Shown: piece after piece, positions 1 through 5,596 of the stretch
Layout: the number at the start of each line of letters is the position of its first letter
How positions within the stretch are numbered: the stretch's first letter is position 1
Origin: Porticoccus sp.
GTDB lineage: Bacteria; Pseudomonadota; Gammaproteobacteria; Pseudomonadales; Porticoccaceae
DNA length: 5,596 nucleotides
Assembly (NCBI GenBank): GCA_002685455.1
Contig: NYXF01000043.1
Location: 3,663 to 9,258, forward strand
Direction: 5' to 3'
The notes under the pieces: model-generated
Databases searched by the model: none
What the model saw: only the letters and a program-made list of their open reading frames with translations
What the model was told of the DNA's origin: nothing
Translations under genes and position numbers: made by a program

Positions 1-209
<209 letters not shown>

Positions 210-252
210 TTAACGTAATTTTAAAAAAAACAAAATATTATCTATGTGTGTT

Positions 253-281
253 TATATTGGCGCGTTATTTCGTATTTCAAC
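253..281 (-). promoter_or_regulatory. Candidate dnaK promoter in the grpE-dnaK gap (sigma-32-like, also fits sigma-70)
   Basis: Reading the minus strand, GTTGAAA (281-275) is followed after 13 bases by GCCAATAT. This matches the sigma-32 -35 element CTTGAAA at 6 of 7 positions and the -10 element CCCCATNT at 5 of 7 specified positions. The same stretch can be read as a housekeeping promoter, TTGAAA-18 bases-TATAAA (256-251). It lies about 60 bases before the dnaK start and would allow dnaK to be transcribed separately from grpE. It is weaker than the promoter upstream of grpE, and a second TTGAAA at 290-285 shows that such motifs arise easily in this AT-rich gap. Confidence 0.4.
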
Positions 282-307
282 CTCTTTCAAACGATTTCTT
301 CTGTAAG

Positions 308-895
308 CTACTGGTTATCCGCTTTAGCAACTACAACCATCGCAGGTCTAACCAAGCGACCGTTGAGTGTATAGCCTTTTTGAAAAACATCTATAACCGT
401 ATTTGGAGAAACCGATGGGTCCTCTAATATACTCATAGCTTGATGGAGATCTGGATTGAAAATATCTCCTTTGGGATTAACTGGTAATATTTTTTGTCGC
501 TCTAAAACATCCTGAAAACTTTTCAAGGTGAGCTCTACCCCCTCAGCTAATGACTTCAATTTACTCTCATTTTGATCTAGGCTTTCGAGAGCTCGCTCGA
601 GATTGTCCACAACCGGCAACAACTCTGCCACAAACTTATCTAATGAATATTTATGGGCGTTTTGAACATCTCTTTCAGAACGACGAACAATATTTTGCAT
701 TTCCGCCTGATTTCTCAGAGACTCGTCTTTCGCTTCCGCAAGTTCTTTTGATAGACTTTTAACCACTTTGCTCAGATCCAATTCCTTTTTAACATTGGAA
801 TTTTTTGCTTTACCCCTTTTTGGAGTTTTTGCCTTAACTTTTTTTTCAGACTGTTCGATAGTCTCATTTGGGCTTTTACTTTTTTTTTCCGCCAC
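308..895 (-). CDS. grpE: Nucleotide exchange factor GrpE
   Basis: GrpE is the dimeric co-chaperone that ejects ADP from DnaK and resets the chaperone cycle; it acts in the cytoplasm. The 195-residue product is close to the 197 of E. coli GrpE. It has a lysine-rich, probably disordered N-terminus (about residues 1-40) and a long charged helix (about 42-85). A conserved middle (LPVVDNLERAL) follows. The C-terminal beta domain carries the family signature: FNPDLHQAMS, then PNTVIDVFQKGYTLNGRLVR and PAMVVVAK. The frame is open upstream to a TTG at 919, but AGGAGA at 907-902 sits exactly 6 bases before a GTG at 895, which would place the ribosome binding site inside the longer version. I therefore choose GTG 895, giving MAEKKSKSPN. 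It is followed by dnaK and divergent from recN, and a canonical heat-shock promoter lies upstream at 983-1011. Confidence 0.96.
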   Translation of the reverse strand: MAEKKSKSPNETIEQSEKKVKAKTPKRGKAKNSNVKKELDLSKVVKSLSKELAEAKDESLRNQAEMQNIVRRSERDVQNAHKYSLDKFVAELLPVVDNLERALESLDQNESKLKSLAEGVELTLKSFQDVLERQKILPVNPKGDIFNPDLHQAMSILEDPSVSPNTVIDVFQKGYTLNGRLVRPAMVVVAKADNQ

Positions 896-901
896 AAAAA
901 A

Positions 902-907
902 TCTCCT
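902..907 (-). promoter_or_regulatory. Ribosome binding site that fixes the grpE start
   Basis: AGGAGA on the minus strand is followed by six T residues and then GTG (895-893). The match to the 16S rRNA tail and the spacing are close to ideal, so the GTG start is preferred over the in-frame TTG at 919, which lies upstream of this site. Confidence 0.85.
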
Positions 908-943
908 TAGAAAAACCAATTTAAAATTAGAAAAAATCCACTA

Positions 944-960
944 AAGGTATGGTTTACCTT
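944..960. repeat. Small perfect inverted repeat in the grpE leader
   Basis: AAGGTA (944-949) and TACCTT (955-960) form a perfect 6-base-pair stem around a 5-base loop. An outer pairing of GAAAAAA (930-936) with TTTTTTC (962-968) is possible across a 7-base bulge. If grpE transcription starts near 976, as its promoter predicts, the hairpin falls in the untranslated leader about 50 bases before the start codon. On the plus strand the stem is followed by GTTTTTT and looks like a weak terminator, but no plus-strand gene precedes it. It could be a leader structure, an operator, or chance in AT-rich sequence. Confidence 0.4.
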
Positions 961-982
961 GTTTTTTCCACCTAACGAATAA

Positions 983-1011
983 CATTGGGGCATAGCAAAA
1001 AGTTTCAAGGG
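983..1011 (-). promoter_or_regulatory. Sigma-32 heat-shock promoter for grpE
   Basis: On the minus strand, CCCTTGAAA (1011-1003) contains a 7/7 match to the sigma-32 -35 element CTTGAAA, and even the preceding CC fits the extended form. After a 12-base spacer comes CCCCAATG (990-983), which matches the CCCC-A core of the -10 element CCCCATNT. Spacers of about 11-16 bases are usual. The predicted start is near 976, leaving a leader of about 80 bases before the grpE GTG. The grpE-dnaK operon is a classic sigma-32 target, so both sequence and context support the call. The site lies in the recN-grpE divergent gap, about 70 bases from the recN start. Confidence 0.8.
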
Positions 1012-1080
1012 CAGACGCATCATAAAAATCCGTATAAAATTACCACTAATCTTTTTCATCAAATTAATTTGAGAACTGTT

Positions 1081-2760
1081 TTGCTTCAAACATTAGTTAT
1101 TAAAAATTTTACTTTAGTTGAAAATCTAGAAATAGATTTCAATAAAGGTATGACAGCACTTACTGGTGAAACTGGCGCGGGAAAGTCTTTAATTGTTGGA
1201 GCGCTTGCGATGGTTTTAGGTGATCGCGCCGATATTGACCAACTAAGAAAATCAGCTGTTAAATCTGAAATATCGGCTGTTTTTGATATTACTGAAGTTC
1301 CATTGGCAAAATATTGGCTCAAAAATAACGATTTTGAAGATTCAGAAAACGAGTGTGTAATCCGAAGAGTTCTCACAAAGGAAGGAAGATCTAGGGGGCA
1401 TATAAACGGACAATCAGCCACTATGCAGCAATTAAGAGAGATTGGCGGGACACTTATGGATATCCATAATCAACATGAACATCAATCTCTTCTGAGGCGC
1501 GAAACTCATCGTCATATACTTGATAGCTATGCAGGCTGTTCTGAGTTATCAAATACTACAAGGGATCTTCATTTTAAATGGGTTAATGCGAAAAAAAAGC
1601 TGCAGGAACTAAAAAATAAAACTGCAGAATCAGAAGAGTCGAAAGCTTTTTTATCTTTTCAGCTTGCCGAGCTAGAACAAATTGGTATATCAAAAGGAGA
1701 ATTAGAATCACTTGAAGAACAGCAGACAAGAATTGCAAACTCGGAGTCGATAATTTCTGATTGTAATGAAATACTCCAGTTCTATTCTGGAGGGGAGCAT
1801 TTTAATCTTGAAAAAATATTAAATAAATCTATCCAGATTCTCCAAAGGATTCCTGGTAAATCAAAAAACTTGGAAGAGGCGCATAGGTTACTTTTGAGTG
1901 GGCAAATTGAAATTCAAGAATCAGAAAAAGAAATATATCAATATCTCAACGAATTCAAACCTGAACCCGAGGCACTTCAGAAAATTGAGGAACGTCTCAG
2001 TGAGATATTTCAGCTAGCTAGAAAATACAAGGTTTTGCCAGAAAATCTATATTTGAAGAAAGAAATTATTGAATCTGAATTAAAAAAAATATCAGTAAAC
2101 TGCGATGAAGAAAACCGTCTTCAAAAAGAAACAAAAAAATTATGTGCAGAATATTTAACGGAGGCAAGTAAACTAACTGAAATCAGGTCTTTGGCATCTA
2201 GGAGTATTGCTACAGATATAGAAAATCAGTTCAAACTATTATCAATGAATGGTGCAAAATTTTTGGTTAATCTTGAACCAATAACTAATGATGATCATAG
2301 CGCAAATGGTAAAGAGGAGGTTGAATTTTTCATAAGCACTAATATTGGAGAGCCATGTAAACCGATTTCACGAATTGCCTCAGGTGGTGAACTATCAAGA
2401 ATTAGTCTCGCTATTCAAGTGATAGCTGCCAGGAACTCGTCTATTCCGACACTTGTATTTGACGAGGTCGATGTAGGAATTGGTGGAGCAACAGCTGATA
2501 CAGTTGGATCTATGCTTAAAGAACTGGGTGAGTGTGGACAAATTTTATGTATTACACACCAGCCACAAGTGGCTTCGCAGGCACACAACCACATGATGGT
2601 GAGTAAAGTTACCAAAGAAAAGTTTACGTTTAGTAAAATTGTTAGTTTAAATTCTTCTGAAAAACTAAATGAAATAGCAAGAATGCTTGGGGGGGTTAAT
2701 ATTACAGATACAGCCTTAAGTCATGCAAAAGAAATGCTCTCACTGAACAAAGAAAAATAA
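1081..2760 (+). CDS. recN: DNA repair protein RecN (SMC-like ATPase)
   Basis: RecN is a cytoplasmic SMC-related ATPase needed for recombinational repair of double-strand breaks. The 559-residue product matches the family length (553 in E. coli). It has an N-terminal ATPase half with Walker A TGETGAGKS (28-36) and the RecN motif IHNQHEHQSLL (from 128). A coiled-coil region rich in Glu, Lys and Leu follows (about 150-380). The C-terminal ATPase half has the ABC signature SGGELSR (434-440), Walker B TLVFDE (457-462, followed by VD) and the switch segment ITHQPQVA (H493). The frame is open back to 985, but homology begins exactly at the TTG at 1081, giving MLQTLVIKNF against MLAQLTISNF in E. coli. 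GAGA at 1071-1074 is a modest ribosome binding site 6 bases upstream. The gene is divergent from grpE, and its stop abuts the stop of convergent fur. I see no convincing LexA box, although recN is an SOS gene in E. coli. Confidence 0.97.
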   Translation: MLQTLVIKNFTLVENLEIDFNKGMTALTGETGAGKSLIVGALAMVLGDRADIDQLRKSAVKSEISAVFDITEVPLAKYWLKNNDFEDSENECVIRRVLTKEGRSRGHINGQSATMQQLREIGGTLMDIHNQHEHQSLLRRETHRHILDSYAGCSELSNTTRDLHFKWVNAKKKLQELKNKTAESEESKAFLSFQLAELEQIGISKGELESLEEQQTRIANSESIISDCNEILQFYSGGEHFNLEKILNKSIQILQRIPGKSKNLEEAHRLLLSGQIEIQESEKEIYQYLNEFKPEPEALQKIEERLSEIFQLARKYKVLPENLYLKKEIIESELKKISVNCDEENRLQKETKKLCAEYLTEASKLTEIRSLASRSIATDIENQFKLLSMNGAKFLVNLEPITNDDHSANGKEEVEFFISTNIGEPCKPISRIASGGELSRISLAIQVIAARNSSIPTLVFDEVDVGIGGATADTVGSMLKELGECGQILCITHQPQVASQAHNHMMVSKVTKEKFTFSKIVSLNSSEKLNEIARMLGGVNITDTALSHAKEMLSLNKEK

Positions 2761-3174
2761 TTATAGAAGTTCTTTCTTTCTGACATAGAGGACAAGGCTG
2801 TGGGAAATCAACTCAAATCCATTGTCTGTTGCTATCTTTTTTTGTAATTCCTCAATTTCATCACTTTGAAATTCAATTACTTCTCCACTATTGACATCGA
2901 CCATATGGTCGTGATGAACCCCTCTCTCAATTTCATAAACTGCCGGGCCGCTATCAAAATTGTGTCGTATGACAAGGCCAGACGACTCAAACTGAGTGAG
3001 CACACGATAAACAGTCGCTATTCCAACATCTTCGCCAGCTTCGACAAGTTGGCGATAAATATCATCGGCACAAAGGTGAGGTTCAGCTGATTTCTCAAGT
3101 ATGCTCAGTATCTTCAATCTTGGTATAGTTACCTTTAAACCAGCATCACGTAATTCTTGATTTTCATCACTCAT
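2761..3174 (-). CDS. fur: Ferric uptake regulator Fur
   Basis: Fur is the dimeric, Fe(II)-dependent repressor of iron-uptake genes. The 137-residue product aligns almost without gaps to E. coli Fur (148) and resembles the shorter Pseudomonas form (134). An N-terminal winged helix includes AGLKVTIPRLKIL (11-23) and the recognition-helix segment GIATVYRVLTQFESSGLV (51-68). The C-terminal dimer and metal domain follows. Metal ligands are conserved: H33, E81, the H87-H-D-H90 cluster, E101, E108 and H125. The two cysteines that bind structural zinc in E. coli are D93 and S96 here, and the only cysteine is C35. The protein ends LVLYVRKKELL, as in Pseudomonas, without the E. coli His/Cys tail. The ATG at 3174 has GAAGGG about 10 bases upstream, a moderate ribosome binding site. 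The gene is divergent from bamE and stop-to-stop with recN. Confidence 0.97.
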   Translation of the reverse strand: MSDENQELRDAGLKVTIPRLKILSILEKSAEPHLCADDIYRQLVEAGEDVGIATVYRVLTQFESSGLVIRHNFDSGPAVYEIERGVHHDHMVDVNSGEVIEFQSDEIEELQKKIATDNGFELISHSLVLYVRKKELL

Positions 3175-3214
3175 TGTTTTTTAACCCTTCTATAGATAGA
3201 TTCTATTCTGTATT

Positions 3215-3220
3215 ATTATA
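3215..3220 (-). promoter_or_regulatory. Candidate -10 element for fur
   Basis: The minus strand reads TATAAT at 3220-3215, an exact match to the sigma-70 -10 consensus, about 40 bases before the fur ATG. No good -35 hexamer sits 16-18 bases upstream. The 73-base fur-bamE gap (3175-3247) must hold promoters for both divergent genes. On the plus strand, TATTAT at 3211-3216 could serve bamE, also without a clear -35. Confidence 0.4.
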
Positions 3221-3247
3221 AATGAATCTTATCATGGAAGTTTAATA

Positions 3248-3676
3248 ATGCGCCACTTTGAAAAATTAATGCTCTACCTGTCAATCATCGCTATGATTGT
3301 GATAATCTCAAGTTGCTCTAGGTTCTCTATGCCCACGATACCAAAATTTGATAAGGGATTGCTCAAACTTCCAGGTATACACAAAATTGATATACAACAA
3401 GGTAACGTAATTACTCAAGATATGATCAACCAACTAAAGCCGGGTATGACCAAAACTCAAGTGAAGTTCATCATGGGTACGCCTCTAATTGCAGATACTT
3501 TTAATCAAAATCGTTGGGATTATTTTTATGGATTAAAACCAGCTCAAGGAGAAGAGGTAAGAGAAAGAATGGTTATTTTTTTCAAGGAGGATAAGTTATC
3601 AAGCTTACGAGGTGATTATATGCCTGACCCGGTCTTAGCTGAAACTGAAGATCAGCAAAGTAACTCGACGGATTAA
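3248..3676 (+). CDS. bamE: Outer membrane protein assembly factor BamE (OmlA/SmpA lipoprotein)
   Basis: BamE is a small lipoprotein subunit of the BAM complex, which inserts beta-barrel proteins into the outer membrane. The 142-residue precursor has a lipoprotein signal peptide: a hydrophobic stretch over residues 7-20 and the lipobox I20-S-S-C23, so C23 should be lipidated after cleavage. The mature domain starts [16 protein letters not shown] (41-56), with the hallmark QGN motif (51-53). It continues with [18 protein letters not shown] (63-80), RWDYFY (89-94) and a final strand [18 protein letters not shown]. It is longer than E. coli BamE (113), with extra residues between the lipid anchor and QGN and an acidic, polar C-terminal tail. 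GGAAG at 3236-3240, 7 bases before the ATG, is the ribosome binding site. It is divergent from fur and convergent with rnfH, as in Pseudomonas, where it is called omlA. Confidence 0.95.
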   Translation: MRHFEKLMLYLSIIAMIVIISSCSRFSMPTIPKFDKGLLKLPGIHKIDIQQGNVITQDMINQLKPGMTKTQVKFIMGTPLIADTFNQNRWDYFYGLKPAQGEEVRERMVIFFKEDKLSSLRGDYMPDPVLAETEDQQSNSTD

Positions 3677-3702
3677 CGAATTTATGTGGTATATAACATA
3701 AT

Positions 3703-3736
3703 AAAAAACTCTAGATTTTATGTTCTAGGATTTTTT
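3703..3736. terminator. Probable bidirectional terminator between bamE and rnfH
   Basis: CTAGA (3711-3715) and TCTAG (3724-3728) form a stem around an 8-base loop, extendable by one wobble pair in the plus-strand RNA (3710/3729). Six A residues lie on the left (3703-3708) and six T residues on the right (3731-3736), so RNA from either strand has a hairpin followed closely by a U-run. This suits a terminator shared by two convergent genes. The rnfH stop codon (3720-3718) is in the loop. The stem is short and AT-rich, so termination may be inefficient. Confidence 0.55.
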
Positions 3737-4032
3737 GCACGTACTTTTCTTATTTCCTTAGGATCTAAAATAAGCGGTCTATATATTTCCACCCTGTCCA
3801 TGTTTTTCAACACCCTTTCTTTTGGTGACTCTGAGTCTCTTGTTCCAAGAAGTTTACCAAAAATTCCCATCTTCGCATTTTCTATATCTATTTCTGGGAA
3901 TTCATCAACAATACCTGAGGTCTTCACTGCGTCAAAAGCAGTTGTTCCGGCTGGAACCTGAAGTTCCACAATTTTCTGTCTTTTTGGCAATGCATAAGCA
4001 ATTTCAACAAAAATGTAGCTCTTAAGCGTCAT
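3718..4032 (-). CDS. rnfH: RnfH family ubiquitin-fold protein
   Basis: This is a small RnfH-family (UPF0125) protein with a predicted beta-grasp, ubiquitin-like fold. The biochemical role is not firmly known. The name comes from its occurrence near Rnf electron-transport genes in some bacteria, but no rnf genes are seen here. The 104-residue product is slightly longer than E. coli RnfH (96). It contains the family hallmarks VEIAYALP (9-16), a central segment around VDEFPEIDIENAKMGIFGKL, and DRVEIYRPL (79-87) followed by DPKE (90-93). It ends in a basic tail (IRKVRAKNPRT). Its ATG overlaps the ratA stop by one base (TAATG at 4034-4030), so translation is probably coupled. AGAGG inside the end of ratA, about 10 bases upstream, may act as ribosome binding site. 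Pairing with ratA is the usual gammaproteobacterial arrangement. Confidence 0.94.
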   Translation of the reverse strand: MTLKSYIFVEIAYALPKRQKIVELQVPAGTTAFDAVKTSGIVDEFPEIDIENAKMGIFGKLLGTRDSESPKERVLKNMDRVEIYRPLILDPKEIRKVRAKNPRT

Positions 4033-4466
4033 TAACCATAAACCTCTCTCGCTCTCGCTGTTAGAGCATCAACAAGATTGTTGGCAACTGATGTAAATAA
4101 TTGATTAGATGCCAATCCTATAGCAAAACTACTAAACTCAAATTCTAAATCTAAGGAAACTTTACAAGAATTTTTATCTAGTTCTTTGAAAACCCACTCA
4201 CCCTTAAATTTATCAAATGGCCCTTTTTCTAGAGCCATAATTATTCTTTCTGGCTCTTGTAAGGTATTATGAGTCGTGAAACTATGTTGCAAAAAACCTT
4301 TTTTTAGATCGAGTCTTGCGACCATAGATGATTCATTTTGTTTTAGTATTTCTGAACCTACACAATTATCCATATAGTCAGGGTAACTCAATATATCGTT
4401 AACTATATTAAACATTTGTTGTGAAGAATATGATAGCAATGCTGTTCGATTTATAGATGTTGTCAT
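4032..4466 (-). CDS. ratA: RatA / Coq10 family START-domain protein
   Basis: This is a 144-residue member of the polyketide cyclase / START (SRPBCC) superfamily. In E. coli, RatA was described as a toxin that blocks ribosomal subunit association. It is also homologous to mitochondrial Coq10, a ubiquinone-binding protein, so its housekeeping role may be quinone-related. It aligns along its length with E. coli RatA: INRTALLSYSSQQMFNIVND (5-24), SYPDYMDNCVGSEIL (27-41), HSFTTHNTL (61-69), GPFDKFKGEWVF (82-93), the strand LDLEFEF (105-111) and the C-terminal helix ending ALTARAREVYG. The frame extends upstream to 4547, but homology starts at the ATG at 4466. That ATG overlaps the stop of the upstream transporter gene as ATGA (4466-4463), a classic coupling signature. 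It also overlaps rnfH downstream by one base. In E. coli and Pseudomonas smpB lies divergently next to ratA; here a transporter gene occupies that place. Confidence 0.94.
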   Translation of the reverse strand: MTTSINRTALLSYSSQQMFNIVNDILSYPDYMDNCVGSEILKQNESSMVARLDLKKGFLQHSFTTHNTLQEPERIIMALEKGPFDKFKGEWVFKELDKNSCKVSLDLEFEFSSFAIGLASNQLFTSVANNLVDALTARAREVYG

Positions 4467-5596
4467 CCTGCAAACCTCGGGTAGATGCCCATAATCAGAA
4501 CAACTAATACAGCTAGGGGTGAAACAAACTTGACGGCCCATTGCCAAGTAAAAAATAACCTAGGGCTATCGTCTAATAATTGATTCTCAACTATTTTTGA
4601 CTTTAGCATCCATCCAATCAAGATCGCTACTAAAAACCCAGACAGAGGTAGCATTATATTGGCTGTTATGAAATCTATTAATTCAAAAAAATTAAATCCA
4701 GCAATTTTTTCTTCAGCCCAAATATTAAAGGAAAAAACGCTACCTAATCCGACAATCCATGCAATGAAACCTAGCGAAAAGCTTGCTGTAAGCCTGCTGC
4801 AACTTTTAGATTCAATTAAATAAGCAATTGCAGGCTCGATTAAAGATATTGATGAACTCCATGCTGCTAATGTCACTAAAACAAAAAATAACGTTCCAAA
4901 AAATAAGCCGCCGATCATATTACCAAATGCTACTGGCAGGCTGACAAACATCAATCCAGGACCTGCGCTTGACTCAATGCCCGGATTTACAAAGACAATA
5001 GAGAAAATAACTAGTCCTGCAATTAATGCAACTAATGTATCTAATGCGCCCACCATCAGGACATTAGAAAAAACTCCACTATCTTTAGGCATATACATTC
5101 CATAGGTCATCATTGCCCCCATCCCTATACTAAGTGTGAAAAAAGCGTGGCCAAGTGCTACTAATACAGCTTTCCAGGTTAGTGATTCAAAATTGAAACC
5201 GAATAAAAAACTAAAGGCTTTCGCAAGATCACCCTGTTGATATCCGAATATCAATAAACCAATTAATAGAACGAACAATAGTGGCATTAATATCTGAGCA
5301 GCGAGGCCTAATCCTTTATTTATCCCAAAAACAACTACAGCTATTGTCATGACTATAAATAGCGATTGCCAAAAAATTAATTCACTTTTATCTTTTAATA
5401 AATTATCAAAAATAAGGCTGGCATTCTCTGCGTTTACATTTTGAAATGTTCCAGAAATCATATGCTCAATATAACTCAATGCCCAACCTGCGATAACCGC
5501 ATAATAAGATAATATCAACAAACCTGCGGAGACTCCCATCCAGCCGATTATAGTAAAATTTTTATGTGCACCTGAAGATTTAATCAGGTCTCGAAT
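4463..5596 (-). CDS. Sodium-dependent transporter, NSS (SNF) family, 5' end missing
   Basis: This is a member of the neurotransmitter:sodium symporter family (LeuT fold), inner-membrane proteins that usually take up amino acids or related compounds using the sodium gradient. The substrate cannot be read from sequence. The frame is open to the window edge; 377 residues are visible and begin IRDLIKSSGAHKNFTIIGWM, so the start lies outside. About TM3 to TM11 are present, and TM1-2, with much of the substrate and Na1 sites, are missing. Hallmarks in visible numbering are TM6 LGHAFFTLSIGMGAMMTYGM (148-167), external loop 4 NPGIESSAGPGLMFVSLPVA (204-223), and TM8 AAWSSSISLIEP (244-255). A244, S247 and S248 line up with the LeuT Na2 ligands A351, T354 and S355, so sodium coupling is likely. 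Its TGA overlaps the ratA ATG (ATGA), making it the upstream gene of a transporter-ratA-rnfH operon. The Met at 5539 is internal to TM3 and not a start. Confidence 0.93.
   Translation of the reverse strand: MRDLIKSSGAHKNFTIIGWMGVSAGLLILSYYAVIAGWALSYIEHMISGTFQNVNAENASLIFDNLLKDKSELIFWQSLFIVMTIAVVVFGINKGLGLAAQILMPLLFVLLIGLLIFGYQQGDLAKAFSFLFGFNFESLTWKAVLVALGHAFFTLSIGMGAMMTYGMYMPKDSGVFSNVLMVGALDTLVALIAGLVIFSIVFVNPGIESSAGPGLMFVSLPVAFGNMIGGLFFGTLFFVLVTLAAWSSSISLIEPAIAYLIESKSCSRLTASFSLGFIAWIVGLGSVFSFNIWAEEKIAGFNFFELIDFITANIMLPLSGFLVAILIGWMLKSKIVENQLLDDSPRLFFTWQWAVKFVSPLAVLVVLIMGIYPRFAG

Noticed and set aside
896..919. Longer grpE from an in-frame TTG at 919 (203 residues)
   Set aside because: It would place the near-ideal AGGAGA ribosome binding site inside the coding region; the GTG at 895 has correct spacing and gives a family-typical N-terminus.
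944..967. Plus-strand intrinsic terminator (AAGGTA hairpin plus T6)
   Set aside because: No plus-strand gene lies upstream that would need it, and the stem has only two G-C pairs; it is listed as a leader repeat instead.
985..1080. N-terminal extension of recN
   Set aside because: The 32 extra codons have no similarity to RecN, overlap the grpE heat-shock promoter on the other strand, and precede the exact point where homology to E. coli RecN begins.
1075..1095. LexA (SOS) operator before recN
   Set aside because: Only the left half ACTGT matches; the position of the right half reads AAC instead of CAG.
3215..3233. Fur box in the fur-bamE gap (autoregulation)
   Set aside because: The best 19-base alignment to GATAATGATAATCATTATC matches only about 10 positions, which is expected by chance in such AT-rich sequence.
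3682..3701. Second inverted repeat TTATGT/ACATAA after bamE
   Set aside because: It is a short stem with one G-C pair and no following T-run on the plus strand; the hairpin at 3711-3728 is the better terminator.
4467..4547. N-terminal extension of ratA
   Set aside because: It lies entirely inside the transporter coding region and is cysteine-rich, unlike the family; the ATG at 4466 matches the known RatA start and forms an ATGA overlap.

Overview
The window looks like a chromosomal core region of an AT-rich, probably streamlined gammaproteobacterium, plausibly marine. The support is gene order and protein similarity. The series dnaK–grpE / recN / fur / bamE / rnfH–ratA, with alternating strands, is the arrangement known from Pseudomonas and related gammaproteobacteria. 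Each protein aligns by eye with its E. coli or Pseudomonas counterpart. I see no mobile elements, CRISPR arrays, tRNA or rRNA genes, and no gene-free stretch over 300 bases; the longest gap is about 185 bases, between grpE and recN.

Layout. Positions 1-194 (minus) hold the first 64 codons of dnaK. Upstream of it on the same strand is grpE (308-895), behind a very good heat-shock (sigma-32) promoter at 983-1011. A second, weaker promoter candidate lies between grpE and dnaK. Divergent from grpE is recN (1081-2760, plus). It converges on fur (2761-3174, minus) with no base between the two stop codons. Divergent from fur is the outer-membrane lipoprotein gene bamE (3248-3676, plus). It converges on rnfH (3718-4032, minus) across a hairpin that has a T-run on both strands, probably a shared bidirectional terminator. 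rnfH, ratA (4032-4466) and a partial neurotransmitter:sodium symporter (NSS) family transporter gene (4463-5596, cut by the window edge) form a tightly overlapped minus-strand operon in the order transporter–ratA–rnfH.

Functional picture. DnaK and GrpE are the Hsp70 chaperone and its nucleotide exchange factor. RecN acts in double-strand break repair. Fur is the iron-responsive repressor, here of the cysteine-poor Pseudomonas-like type. BamE is part of the outer-membrane protein assembly machine. RatA and RnfH are a small START-domain protein and a ubiquitin-fold protein with incompletely understood roles. The transporter is the only gene I would not expect here from E. coli or Pseudomonas, where smpB normally flanks ratA.

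Start codons needed correction in three places. grpE most likely starts at GTG 895, recN at TTG 1081, and ratA at ATG 4466. Nothing in the window is convincing evidence of an undescribed system. The points most worth a second look are the transporter–ratA–rnfH coupling, the heat-shock promoter with a hairpin in the grpE leader, and the zero-gap recN/fur convergence.
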